Shown here piece by piece: positions 1-12,199 of a stretch of 64,000 nucleotides of DNA. A program made the position numbers and the translations under genes. The stretch's first letter is position 1, and each line of letters opens with the position of its first letter. The stretch lies in assembly GCF_028769735.1 (NCBI RefSeq), contig NC_088171.1:82574716-82638715 (forward strand), in the 5' to 3' direction. Below the pieces are notes generated by a model. That model was not told the origin of the DNA and ran no database searches. It saw only the letters and a program-made list of their open reading frames with translations. Source of the stretch: Zonotrichia leucophrys gambelii. Taxonomy: Eukaryota > Chordata > Aves > Passeriformes > Passerellidae.

Positions 1-2903
1 AAAATGTGATGGTTTTTTGTTGGTTTTTTGGGATTTTTTGGTTTTTTTTGTTGCAGAAGTGACTGTGGATAAAATATGTTAGAGAGCTATGCAATCAATC
101 ATGCCCTGCAGAGGTTAGGAAGCTGTTCTGTGTCTCTTTCAGTAACAACAGCGATCAACAAAGGAAATTGAGTGCAACACTTTCAGAGCGAAATTTTAAA
201 AATCATAACTGAGAAACCCCCACACACTTCACAAAGGGTAGCTTTACAATACCTAGCCCCTTCCCCCAAGAACTGATGAGATTTTAGGGACCCTGGAGGT
301 TTAAAATATATTGAACATTTTCTGGTGTGGGGAAAACCAGAAAAACATCACCAGTGGCTATGAAATACAGAAGATGTCAATTGTGTTAAAAGAACAAAGG
401 GACTATTTGGAGTGTACTTGTCTGCTCCACCATAAGCACCTTCCACAGTGAGATGAGATGCTGTGGATGGACCTTTGAACAAACACAGCTGCACTCAATC
501 CTTGACAGCTCCCCTGTTAATCCTCTTCCATTTTAAGTGAAACCACAAAGATTACAACCTCCTTTTCCTTTTCCTGCACTCCCTTTCACAAAGAAAGTCG
601 AGGCATGTGTCTTGCACATGCTACAAGTGTTGGTCAGGGAGACAGGGGAAAGTGCAGGGTGCAAGTAAAGATGTAGTTGGGGTGCTCTAAGCCTCACTCC
701 AGTAGCAAGCCCTGTCTCAGGAGAACACTGGACATTTTCCTAAATGTATTGTGACTCATTGATGTGAAATGGGGAAAATAATAGCCTCTATTTTTCGATT
801 GTGTTTCTGTAATACCTAGCACAAAGGGAACGCCATTTGAACATTGTAGTGCTAGTAGTAATGTTATTACTATTATTATTAGATTGTAGCTTTTAGCAGT
901 GATCACTTATAAACTAGAGGGCCTAATGCAAGTAGCAGAGAAGGAGGCCATAATTCAATTCAGATGGTGACTTCACAAATTAGTTCCCTTCCACTATCCC
1001 AGGCATAACAAATCTATTTTTCAATGTCTCTTTTCTTTCAGTTCCTAGTATCTAAGCCTGATTCTTAAGAAACTGGGGGAGATGTAGAGGGGGTGACAGT
1101 TAGGTTTAATGCCTATAGCAATATTTTTTACAAAGACAGAAATAGTTATGTTAAATAATATTTTTCTATCTTTTTATATTATATTTATCCTATTATTGCA
1201 TTAATAATGAGCTCATTTGTCAAACAGTTTGCTATCCTCCCTTTAGCAAATAATATGTTTCAGAAAATCAAGGTAATGGATTTCGCTTCTGGTATATACA
1301 GACCCAATGTTTAACACTAAGACTTAAATGAGATTTATTTCTGGGAAGTTAGTCAGTTTTTGGTGTCATTGCATAATTAAAAGCAAATACAATTTTTTTA
1401 ACATAAATGCACAAAGGCTTTTGGCAAAGGAAACTATTTTAATAAATGTCAAAGTAAAAAAATTGTTATAAAACTATGCATGTTAAAATTGTTATAAACT
1501 AATGCTTGGCTTCAAAATGGAAAAGGGGTAGTAAAGAGCTATTTAGTTCTCCTTTTGTTTAATGAAAACAGGCTTTGGAAAAAAAAAACTGTGCACCCCT
1601 TCAGGTTTTTTAGGATTGGTATAGCTACAGTTAAATTTATTTTTAATCACAATACCGGTGTTTAACATTTAATTACAATATCAGTGTTTTAATATCAATA
1701 TCAGTATTCTGCTTTGTGTAGTAATAATGTGCTAATGCAACAAGTATTTCAGATCAGAGCAGAAGATTCTGTAGCTGCATCACGTGATGTCTTTAAAAAA
1801 TCACAGCATGATCACAATTCACGGTGAAAATCAAAAAGCCCTGCTTGCCTCCTTTGGAAGCAGAAACATTCCAGCAAGAGAGTACATGGGCTTTTGCAAG
1901 AGATTAATACCAAGTGGAAGGAAAAGGTTTCCTTACTTACATGGAGTTCTGTTTCCCTTCTCTTCTTGTTAGAAGGTAAGCACACAGATGCAGACATGAG
2001 GGCTGCAGAAGACCTCTCTGAAGCCCATTAGAGGTCTGATCCATGTCCTTTGGAAGACCAGGCATTTTATGTCTACCTGCCAACAGTGACTATATAATAA
2101 AAGCTCTTACTCTACTGAACAGGGGTTGTCTCAATTTGTTGAGTACCATATGAGTTTATTGGTACTACTGTATGTTCATGGCTGTTTCTTTATCTGGAAT
2201 CCTAATCCTCTATTCACACAGAAAGAAGAGATAGACCAGAGGTCAGGGGAAGTGAATTTCCTTATGACTGAGAGATATAATAAATTTCATTTAAATAATA
2301 ATTTTCAATTATTCATACCATTTCTAATTATAATTCACTTTATGCCTCATTTTTTTCATCCTGTGATTATACTTCTCCCTAATCAAAATCATTATCAACA
2401 TGAAAGCTAAATCTATCACTATGCACAAATTCTTTGCTCATTTATATACAGATTTTCCTTGTTCCTATTGTTTGCCACATACGTTGTTGGAAATTAAATT
2501 CTTTATTTTATATTGAGATTTTCCAAACTGCAAGGAAACTCTGATCCTGAAAAAGGCATTTAGCACTTTCCAAGTAGTGAAAATCCTATCCTTTTATGCT
2601 AAACTTTAAGAGTCTGGATTCCATTTCCCTTCCTTCCAAATTAAAAACCTTGCCATTAATCGCATTGCCATTAATGCCAATGCCATTTGCCATTAATGGC
2701 AAAAATGGGAACCTAAAGTTGACGGGCAATAATTTCTCAAATCTAAATCATAAAACTGTGCACCAGTTTTGACAATTAACTATGAAGCAAGAAAACACAT
2801 TAAGTTTTGATTTTTTTAGTGCCTTTAGGCATTATGACCAGTCCTGCAGCATGTAATTACTCCATTCTCATAAAAATGGCAGCATATTTAGAGACATCTT
2901 ACC
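1..2903. other. unique AT-rich non-coding sequence
   Basis: I see no coding exon, RNA gene or recognisable transposon here. The first 60 bases are a T/G-rich simple stretch. The open frames (about 60-94 codons) have no domain-like composition and are typical of chance frames in AT-rich DNA. A small palindromic cluster at 2,652-2,703 is listed separately. Confidence 0.6.
2652..2703. repeat. GCCATTAAT cluster ending in an 18-bp palindrome
   Basis: The 9-mer GCCATTAAT occurs at 2,652-2,660 and 2,667-2,675, and again inside the perfect palindrome TTTGCCATTAATGGCAAA at 2,686-2,703. The ATTA/TAAT core resembles homeodomain sites, but binding is only inference. A small slippage or template-switch origin explains it equally well. 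Confidence 0.7.
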
Positions 2904-3225
2904 CACAGAATGGCAGAATCAGTTGGGTTGGAAAGGGGATCTGAGATCATTTAGTCAAACATATGATCCAACAACCCCATGGCAACTAGACCATGACACT
3001 GAGTGTCATGTCCAGTCTTTCCTCAAACACGTCCCGGGACAGTGACTCCAACACCTCCCTGGGCAGCCCATTCCAGCATTTAATCACCCTTTATGTGAAG
3101 AAATTCCTCCTGATGTCCAACCTAAACCTCTCATGGGGCAGATTAGGACCATATCCTCTTATCCAGTCACTGGTTTTCTGGGACCCGCAGCTGGCTACAG
3201 CCACTTCCTCTGCATCTGGCTTTTC
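2904..3225 (-). mobile_element. CR1 LINE fragment, 3' end, minus strand
   Basis: The plus strand reads like the reverse complement of an avian CR1 3' region. It starts near 'cagaatggcagaatcagttg', which matches the hairpin-like CR1 terminus. The usual run follows: a block about an isolated stretch of homology to 'lead to weakness of the prefix' is absent, but the recognisable 'gggcagcccattccagcattt', 'gaagaaattcctcctgatgtcc' and 'aacctaaacctctcatgg' segments are present in order. It is 5'-truncated, as is usual for CR1, and too diverged to encode anything. A short frame on the plus strand across it is antisense to the element and not a gene. Confidence 0.85.
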
Positions 3226-3876
3226 AAGAAAAGACAGAGAAGGTGTGCAAACCCTTCATTTTTGTCAATTTGCAATCATCTGCAGGACTCTCAAGTATGA
3301 GAGTTTTATGTGAGCTAGAGTGAAAATGTTCTAAGGACAAAGTCATTTGAGAATTACAATAATGCAGAAGGACTATTACAAAAATTTTAGTAAGTGGTCT
3401 GTATTTTATAAGAAAATAAGTATCAAAAAACACTTCAAGATCTGTTGCTAACACCCCTCAAGTCCTTTTGATATGGTAGCTAAACCTAGGACATTTTCCC
3501 TAGAACTGGAATTTTTTTTCGCCAAATCATGATTTTTCAACAGGTGATCTGCAGAGGCAAACTTTCCAAGATTTCACTTTTGGATTGGGATCCTCCTGCA
3601 AGACACAACACTTAATTTGTTCTATATTATATTATCCCATATGAAGAACTATATTTTTTTTTCCAAAACTGATTTGCAAAAGTGTATTTTCATAAATTTA
3701 GCCAGCCTTCTTATTCTATTCGCATAGAAGTTAAAGGTCAGTCCCTGCTGGCTCCATGGCAGCTCATAAACCCACTTAGGAAAGATGTGTGCCCCATATG
3801 CTCAATTTCTGTTTAAGTCCAACTGCATGGCAAGTTGCTGTGTGGAGCCAACTCAGCCCTTTCCCTATCAGAAATG
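3226..3876. other. unique non-coding sequence
   Basis: AT-rich sequence between a CR1 fragment and a solo LTR. I see no coding or structural feature. A T-rich run lies near 3,652-3,662. Confidence 0.55.
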
Positions 3877-4243
3877 TAAGGTAACTCTCATGGCAGGGAG
3901 GAAATGACAAGGAGGACTCCATGAATATCAGAAGGCTAATTAATTACTTTATTATACTATATTATTTTATATTATATTATACTATATTACACTACATCTA
4001 AACTGAAGCTCACAAGCACACAACTCAACTCAACTGCACAAAATCTTGTGACTGTCTCCTGTCTGGACATGCACTTGGCCCTGATAGGCCAAGGAAACAA
4101 AACACCATCACTTTGGGTAAACAATTTCCATATTGCACTCTACTTTTGCACAAACACAGGCACATCAAATAAGAATTGTTTTGGTCATTCTCTTCTCTGC
4201 TTCTCTCACTGCTTCTCTCAGGTTCAGAGAATGTGAATCCATA
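3877..4243 (-). mobile_element. solo LTR of a passerine endogenous retrovirus, minus strand (same family as 15,390)
   Basis: Read on the minus strand, this matches the LTR at 15,390-15,762 segment by segment: an 'attcacattctctgaacc' start, a 'caattcttat' block, 'tttacccaaagtgatgg', 'ggcctatcagggc', an AT-rich 'atagtataatat' tract, and 'ttagccttctgatattcatgg' near its 3' end. A polyadenylation signal (AATAAA, seen as TTTATT at 3,948-3,953) lies before the 3' end. No internal retroviral coding sequence adjoins it, so it is a solo LTR. The outer edges are diverged and I find no clear target-site duplication. I believe it is ERVK-like, which is inference from memory of passerine repeats. Confidence 0.8.
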
Positions 4244-4262
4244 TGCCTTCCCCTAGCCTGGA

Positions 4263-4289
4263 TGAGGATCCTGTCGTCTCGGATCCTCA
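4263..4289. repeat. 9-bp perfect inverted repeat (hairpin)
   Basis: TGAGGATCC (4,263-4,271) and GGATCCTCA (4,281-4,289) are perfect reverse complements around a 9-base spacer. It lies in the short gap between the minus-strand LTR and the plus-strand CR1 tail. No U-run follows and this is vertebrate DNA, so I do not call a terminator. Confidence 0.75.
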
Positions 4290-4315
4290 GCAGCAGTCTG
4301 TCCTAATATCTAAGT

Positions 4316-4397
4316 GAACCCTGCTTTTAGTAGAGCTGGACAAGTTGACCTTCCAAGGCCCCTTCCAGCCCTTATTATTCCAAGATTATATTCTTCC
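4316..4397 (+). mobile_element. CR1 LINE 3' tail, plus strand
   Basis: The order 'ccctgcttttag', 'gagctggacaagttgacctt', 'aaggccccttccagccc' and 'ttattccaagatt' matches the final ~80 bases of an avian CR1 in sense orientation, with a decayed terminal octamer repeat. Only the extreme 3' end is present, so this is a very short 5'-truncated copy. Confidence 0.75.
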
Positions 4398-7300
4398 TGT
4401 CCTTCCCACCAGACCACAGCCCTAGCTAAGAGCTCAGACCCACACTGGCACACCTCCTCCCTTAGCAGTACCAGCTATTGCCCACTACTGAAAACTAGCA
4501 CCTTGTCTCTGTTCCTCTCCCTGTGCCTACCCAAGCCTTCCAGTCTATCCCACATCCAGCACATAAACCTTCTCACCAACTCTGCTCTGCCACCCTTACA
4601 CTATTCCTGCCCTGTGCCTAAACACTCAATTACTGAGGAAGGCGCTCCTGGTACCTGGCCAGGCTCATGCAGGGGCTGTGAAACACAGCAGAAGAGATTC
4701 AATGGCTGAAAACAAAGAACACAAAATCCTTGAGAGTCACCTGGATTAGGTAACCTGAATGAGTGATGTACCTGCACAGAAACACTTGTCCCCAGAAGCA
4801 GCCAGGACTTTTGGATATTAGATGCTCACAGTAGCCATAGCCTGGCAAAAATTTAGAGAGACAGTGAGAAACACATAGTAATTTTAGGGCAGTAAAATCT
4901 CATCTCAGAAATCACTCTATTTTTCTTGGCCTTTATTTTTTATTTTATCCAACATATTTTATTTTGGTATAGCACTTTAAATCTTCCTATGGCTTTATTT
5001 TTAGGGTATTATCATGATCCCTGCAACTTCCATAAAATCGTTACTGAAGCATGACTGATGTCTTTTCCTCACTGATGATTACCAGGCTTTACATATGGGA
5101 AAAACTCCTGCCTGATGCTCCCAAAGTCATACATATCCTTCACATGATCCTTAACAATGTCTGGCCTTATCAAATTCCAGCCACACTGTCCCCTGTGGGA
5201 AGTTCCCTTAGAAATTGTACAGAAACTGGGACAAAAATCTCCTCGGAACAGATTTTCCATCATTTATATATCTGAGATACAAGGTCAGATATGGCTTTTA
5301 ATCTTCAAGCAGTTTGACTTAACTCATGGGATTCCACAACTATGAGCCCTTTCTCTCCTTCTCTATCGCTTTAATACTTGAGGAGCAAAATCCTTTTGAA
5401 GTGAGGATGCTTTTAGTTCTGCCTTTGCTTATCAAGGGACCTCATTAGTGTCAGTCTTTTAAATTATCAACAGGCAAAGGGAAGCTCCACATGACTGTAC
5501 ACTATTTTTTGGCACACTGCGTTGTACATTTGTTGTATAACTAAAATGCTCCTTAGCCTGAACCAATATGGTCACAGAATCTTTACTTTGGCACAGCCAC
5601 ATGGTCTTACTTGCTGTCCTAAAATTCTTAGTACAAAAACAAAATAAAAATGGGGAAGCATGTTGTTTCCTCTGTGCTTCCACCTGAGTTAGAGAGTAAC
5701 AAAAAAGCAAGCTGAAGAAGCACATAGTGGCCAGGTCTCTGAAGAGGAAGGTCCAAGTACATATTCCTTTTTCTATCCCATCCTGCCTTGTGGCCCCTCA
5801 GAAATATGAAAAGAAGAGACTGATCAACTGTGTACCTTGAAATGGAGTCTAATTTTGGGCAACTGCCTTCAGCCACCAGGTAGGCTCAGGTGTGTCACTG
5901 CCACAAGCTATTCTTCACAAGAAGAGTAGAAACACTCATGTTTTTAATTAGACATCCATATCTTTTAGAGTTCTGCTGGCTTTCAAGTAACTACCAAAAT
6001 CATGGCACAAGCAAAACTTCATCTAATTCCTGGCTCCCTCTAAAGCAAAGTCTTCTCAGAGTCAGTAGGTTATTGAAATGACAAGTGATGCAATCACAAA
6101 TACATGTACAATAGAAAATCTTAAAAGGACTTGGATCTGAACTGTTTTATTGCAGGAGATCAAGCATACTTTCTTACAGAATGGATGAGTCTCTTGCACT
6201 TTGCTTTGCAACATTGGGTAAATGTGAAGAAATACTACCCATAGTAACTGAAAAAGTAATGTTCTCTATTCCCTCCAAAATTCCTTTTAATCAAAAGCAG
6301 ACCAGGCCCATGGAGAGCACCTGAGGCCTCAAGTCTCCTGCTGGTGTCTGAGCTCTCAAGCCTGAAAACCCCATCCAGCACCAAATTTCTCATGCCATGC
6401 TGTGTCACATTGCTACATCTCCTCAGTTCCCTATCTCAGCTCCCTATGCCCTCAGCTCACTGATACCCCACAGCAATTAAATAAGTCTGTATCAAGGTCC
6501 CTTGAGCCCAGACATATAAGAGATGGCATCTTCCTGGTGCTGATACCTGGCCATGGTTGCTGCCACCAGACCTGAGCTGCAGATTGACATTTTGGCTTGA
6601 TCTTACTCCTGTCTCACTGCCAGACACTTGCCTGAGGATCTGGGCTCTCAGCTGAATGTGGCAGCTGTATTTTCTTTAATCACATTGTTGGGTGCTGGCT
6701 GGAGTGGCCTCTGCTCTGTTGACCATATTTTCACGTCCCTGAAGGAACAGTTGACCTTTGCTGCTCATGGACAGGTGGGAGGGTTTGTTTGTGGAAGGCG
6801 GAAGTCTCATTTGCATCACCCTGATAGAATGTACTCTGAATGTATAGTTCTTGATTTTCACTCAATTTCAGGCTGCTTTCTTGACACATCACTGCCCTCT
6901 TCAATTGCAAACCTTTCCTCTAAACTACTTCAGCCTGCTTTCTAATATGGCAACTTTCCAAATATTCATTCAGCCAAAACTTTTATGAATACACTGACTA
7001 GATGCCTACCTGAAGAAAAGCTGTAGTGACACCTTGCATAATACATCTCTTCCATGGTTTAATTTGATGTTAAACCATGAATATAATTTCCAGTAAGCTG
7101 TATCTGTCTTTGAATTCTTCACATTTGTGTTGTATTTGTTTTCCTTAACTTCATTTTAACAGCACCATGGAAGATTTCTACAAAAATTGTAAGATACGGT
7201 TCCATGTATGAGAAGAGCTAGCTTATTCTGAAATAACTCATTATTGACAAGGCCATGTAGATAATTTTCAGTGTGTTAGTTCCTAGTTGGTTCAAAAACT

Positions 7301-8429
7301 GTTAACACTTTCAACAGATTTTTGGGAATCAGACTCAGATTCTCTTAATCATATGATGTGGTGACAGCTCATGGTGTACACCACCCAAAGAAAAACCAAA
7401 CAAAAAACCTTTTCACTATATCTAATCTTCCAAAACCTCCTTCATCCATTCAACAGCTCTCAGAGTTAACTGACTGCTTTTCTTAGACCAAATCCTCAGT
7501 GTATCAGAAGCTGAATTTCATTTGTTTATGCCTACTTCAAGTCATCAGCTAGTGATACTTTCCAAACTGTTGTCTTTCCATTCTTGTACAAGCTGTTAGT
7601 TATATAAATGCAAGGTAGTCTTTTGGCTATAGACTAACAGACAGAAAAGATCTTTATCACATTTGCCTTCTTAATGTTACTTCTCATTAGTTTTTAACTT
7701 TCTTTTACCCTTTTCTCTAGCTCTGCCTTAATTTTTCTAACTGTTAATAACCTCTTGCACCTATTCTTTCTTCTCATCTTTAAAAATCTGATTCATTTTA
7801 TGCTTTCAGTAGGATGCCTGCTTCCCTATATTCTTTTCTATTTTGTTTTCTGGGGCTCTAAGCTTCACTTCTGACAGTGATGGCTGATAGCCAACAGCAA
7901 GCCAAGGGTGCAAGAAATTGAAATGAAATGCCATTGGTCTTGGGAAATATCTTTTAAAACATTCCCATTCCTCAGGCATTCAAGCATCTCACAGAAGACC
8001 ACAGTTTCAGCGCAAGCCCAGGGCTTTTCTGAAAGCAACCTTTTTAACTCTTTGGAAGTAAACGTAAGGAAAAATCAGACATGAGTTTAAAAGACATTTT
8101 TACGGTTTTAAAAGAACCCTTTATCTTAGAAAAGCATCCTGGAATTCAGAAAGGCAAGATATTTTCTTCCTTATGTTTATGAATCTCCCTTTTACCTACT
8201 TATTTTTAAACTGAAAGTTCAAACTGCTTCGGTGTCTTTCAGTTTGAGAGAATTGCTTATCTTCTCTTCAGATTCCATTTATTCCATGACTTCCCCAGTT
8301 CTGAATCATCAAAATCCTTTTCTAGATTGTTTGACACAGACAAAAAATATAATCAATGAATAACTATGAATTACTCATAGGGTGTTACATACTTAAATAT
8401 TATGAGTTGTGATGGGTTTTTCAAAATCT
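4398..8429. other. unique non-coding sequence
   Basis: No coding exon or transposon recognised. A C/T-rich stretch at about 4,400-4,640 gives a 131-codon plus-strand frame of low-complexity Ser/Leu/Pro composition, which I judge non-coding. A 10-bp inverted repeat, CATGGTTTAA/TTAAACCATG with a 7-base loop, lies at 7,053-7,079. Otherwise the sequence is ordinary AT-rich DNA. Confidence 0.55.
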
Positions 8430-8430
8430 T

Positions 8431-8456
8431 TTGTTTGTTTGTTTGTTTGTTGGTTT
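8431..8456 (+). repeat. (GTTT)n microsatellite
   Basis: About five tandem TTTG units followed by an interrupted unit. It is short and probably polymorphic. Confidence 0.9.
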
Positions 8457-11400
8457 AGAAAGGAATCCTACAGTATCACCTAGTCACCTACAAGTAAAGA
8501 TCAGAATATCGGTCAAACATCAATATATCAGAATATTTAAATCCTTCAAAACAATCTATTGCTTTATCCTTTGCACTGTCCCTGAGTCATATTCTTTGGG
8601 TGAGGCACTGCTCTGCATGAGAGATGTTTATAATTTGTTCTGCCTAGATAAACGTTCTATAACAAAGGCTCAACATTAAGCTCTAGCTAATATTTGCTAA
8701 ACTACTTATCTCAGATTAAGGTGTGGCTACACAGGGCTGATTAAACAGCTGTTCAAAATGTACCCAATGTTTTCCAGAAGCCTAAATACAATATACACCA
8801 CATGATTCTGATGAGTACTTTCAATTTTAATAAGGTTTTCCCCTGCATTGGTCTTTTTCCCATTGTGATAAATAATATATAATAGCGACAAATAATTAGG
8901 CAAATGATAATATCTCTAGCAATTCTATGCTTTCATATGTTATGTCCATTTCTCCATAGTGGCCATGGGTATCAAGTACAACATTCATTGACATTAGTGA
9001 AATTAGGATCCAAGCGCCAAAGTAGAGTTAAATGATGATTCTTCCTCAGAAACAGATATACAGTGCCTACAACAGGTACTAAACCTGAAATCTATAATGA
9101 TTGATCTGCGGTAAGAACATTCTGCTTGTGTCTTCAATTTTTATGACTGCTGCTATTGAAACAACTCATTTAGCAAAACTGAAACTTGAACCACGTCAGA
9201 GGCTTAGACCAGATAATGAAAGAGAAACAACAAAAGGGTTTTTTTTTGGAGCTGGGACTCATTGTGTAAGGAGTTGTGAAATTGAATAGAGGATAAATAA
9301 TAGCTGAATGATAATTATGACCTCAGTTACACAGTCATGGTATGGGAAGGCAGTTTACTCCTCTTTCAAATAATCATTTTTAGTACATTAATTATGCAAA
9401 AGGTTGCATGTAAATGGAATTTCAGCTCCTAAAATGTCAAATAGCAAGAAATCATTTGGGGAACTAAATAATGGCTTCTTTGCAAATGTCAAATTACTAA
9501 AAACAACACAACATTTTTCAGAAACCTTCTACTAACCAAATCACTTAAACAGATACAGATAGTGGTTCAGGGGGAAAAAAAACTCTCTCAACTGCTAGTT
9601 ACAAATAAATAATTGCTGGCAAAATATGCCACTTTTTCGACACTTAATGCCCTTGACCATTTGTGCTAAAGGGAGTGCATATTCACTCAGAGAAAAAACA
9701 TTTGGAAGAAGTAGTGTTGTGAAAAGAAAATATACTTTTGACTTCAGAGTCTACTGTAACACTGTTCAGATGGGAAAACAAGAAAAGCTGTCACCAAAGT
9801 TATTTTGTAATAAGATGGAATGAGCTCAGTATTCTGTATCAAAGAGTCAGGTCTGGTTTTATTTACTCCATGTCAACTTAGAACAGATATTGCATTATGT
9901 AGAGAATTTAATTCAATAAAGAAAGTAGTCTCATGGAAGTGCTCATCTTCACTTCTTATATGTTGTTCTGTTTACCAGGTTCTTGAATTTCTTTTAAATT
10001 TTAATTTTTCCTGTCACACAACACATCTGCACTGGCAATGGAGACTATTCAGATTATGGCAGGAATCTGAGGGGGCAAAAAAGAGAACAAAATAAAATCA
10101 TCTGATGTTTATTGCTCTTCTCTTTCTTTCTTAAGAGGTAAAAGGTAAAAGAATATGTGATGAAAAGTTTTTATGTATGGGGTTTGAATTGAATAGGAAG
10201 GGTTAAGTATTTCAGAATCTAAACCACGCCTATAAAGAAAGGCATTATTTGTCTCACCTGGTATATCTACACATTTATTTATTTTAAAGACACATGAAAA
10301 GGAAACCTTCTGAACAGAAACTGAGGAAGATACCACAGCAATGCATTTGGTTAATATTTCTTATTTTCCTGTTAGTTTACTTACCAAATTTCAGATTTAA
10401 ACTGTAATTTGTTTTGCAAAGCAATCATATTTGGGAATTATAATATGACTACAATTACAATATGACTAACATCAGAATTACTGACTCAGGTACCACAGTT
10501 ACAGATATACAGAGGGACTCTCACAATGTATCATAATCTACTCTCTACATTTTAGCAGATGAAGTGTAGCTAAGTACTTTGTACAGATAGCTATATTAAT
10601 CTTTTCTCATTTACTCAGGGTGAAAGAGTTGGTGATTCTGGCAATAAGGGCGTCCACACAAGTGCCCAGTTCAGAGACACAGGGTTTCAGAGGTGTTATT
10701 TACTGGTCAGTATCAGTATCATTTGTAGGCATCCACACTGCTACTCTCAGAGTCATCTTTAAGATTGCCTTCTGATTTTATCCCTTATATTTCTTTTTTT
10801 TCTGAACTAGATGGACTTTCTCACAGCTCTTGTAGTAATTTTTCTCCATCCAAAGGTCACATGAATTAACAACCTGTCCCTAATTATTTTTTCATGTTCT
10901 TTCCAATTTTGACACCCCATTGAAGCAGATGATAGAAGATGGAGGAAGACTAGTGTTTCTACTACTGCTGAAAATTGAAGGTGATGAAAGATTTGGTAAG
11001 GCATTGCAAAAGAAAATATGTTAGGTAAAGATGAGAAAGTATTTTGAAACAGAAGATGGATAGATAGGTGAGAAAGGAGCAATGAATCTGTAAATAACTG
11101 TAGGCTGTAATTCCTCAGTAAATATGCAGGCACATGAACATTGGCTGAAATTCATTGCATGAATGTTGCATGAGTTTTTAATAATTAAATGGTTTGTACA
11201 CTCTGGAGTAGTTCAGCTCAGTGTGATCCACATATTGTTTTGGATCTTCATCCCACTTTAGGAAATGGGGATTGCCTGGTAAAGCACTTGGAGAGGGTTT
11301 TCCAATTTTAGATTGTTCTGGGTCTATACAAGGTGAGTGGTGACTATTGGAAAATTTTTGGTAGAGAACACTCTCCTGTACTAAACCAAAACAGTAAAGC

Positions 11401-11583
11401 ACCCATAGGCTTCACCAGTTCAAACCACTGCAGCCTGGTCAGAGCCTCTAACCAGTGAACTCTTCTGAGGGTGAGTCTTTGACCGAGTTTTGAGCGTTCC
11501 TAAAGTCAGCAAGAAAATGCCAGTTATACCTGTTCCACTCCTGTGGTCTTCTGAGCTGAGCACATATCTTCTTACTGTTGCAA

Positions 11584-11657
11584 GCAAGGATATAAAAGAG
11601 AATGTATTATCAGGTGGTAGGCAAGGATATAAAGGAGAATGTTTTATCAGGTGGTAG
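11584..11657. repeat. 37-bp tandem duplication
   Basis: Two adjacent 37-base copies begin 'gcaaggatataaa' and end 'tatcaggtggtag' (11,584-11,620 and 11,621-11,657). They differ at two positions, so this is a recent local duplication. Confidence 0.92.
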
Positions 11658-12171
11658 ACTGCAGTGTTGGGAATAGGGGTAGAAAAAAGATTGGGAAACA
11701 CTAGAATTTTGTACAGGTAATGAGAAGTTTGTCCTGAAGAAGTGGATAATCAAACATTAAAACTTGAAAATTTCCTTTCATGCTATTGTAAAGTCTATGT
11801 GCAGGCTTATTCTCCACATAAGAAACTTTGTCTCTGCTTTTCCTGAGTTTCATTATTAATCAACGAACATACATCTGGAAATTTCTTTATCCCTTTGTTT
11901 ACCATCTGTATTGTATGCTTTTGTTAGCACAGAGCACTTCTTTCAACTTCTGCTTACTGAACACTTCCCAGAAAACCTCATCTACCATACTAGGAGGGGT
12001 GTCAAGTACATGGTCTTCATGATACCTATGAAATTCCAGTTATTCTATGAACAACGTACAAGGACTTCCTGTCTGCTCAAAAGTGGAAGTGAGTGAAAGT
12101 AACTGGAGCAAGAATCATTGGATGGTTTTATGGAGTAAATTCTAGGTGAGCCTAGCACACTCTTCCTGTCC

Positions 12172-12199
12172 AAAGGAATACACAAAGGAATACACAAAG
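12172..12199. repeat. 12-bp tandem duplication
   Basis: AAAGGAATACAC occurs twice in tandem (12,172-12,183 and 12,184-12,195), followed by a partial third unit, AAAG. Confidence 0.9.

Noticed and set aside
4398..4709. 131-codon plus-strand frame
   Set aside because: C/T-rich DNA giving a Ser/Leu/Pro-rich translation that starts inside a CR1 tail. Not credible as a gene.
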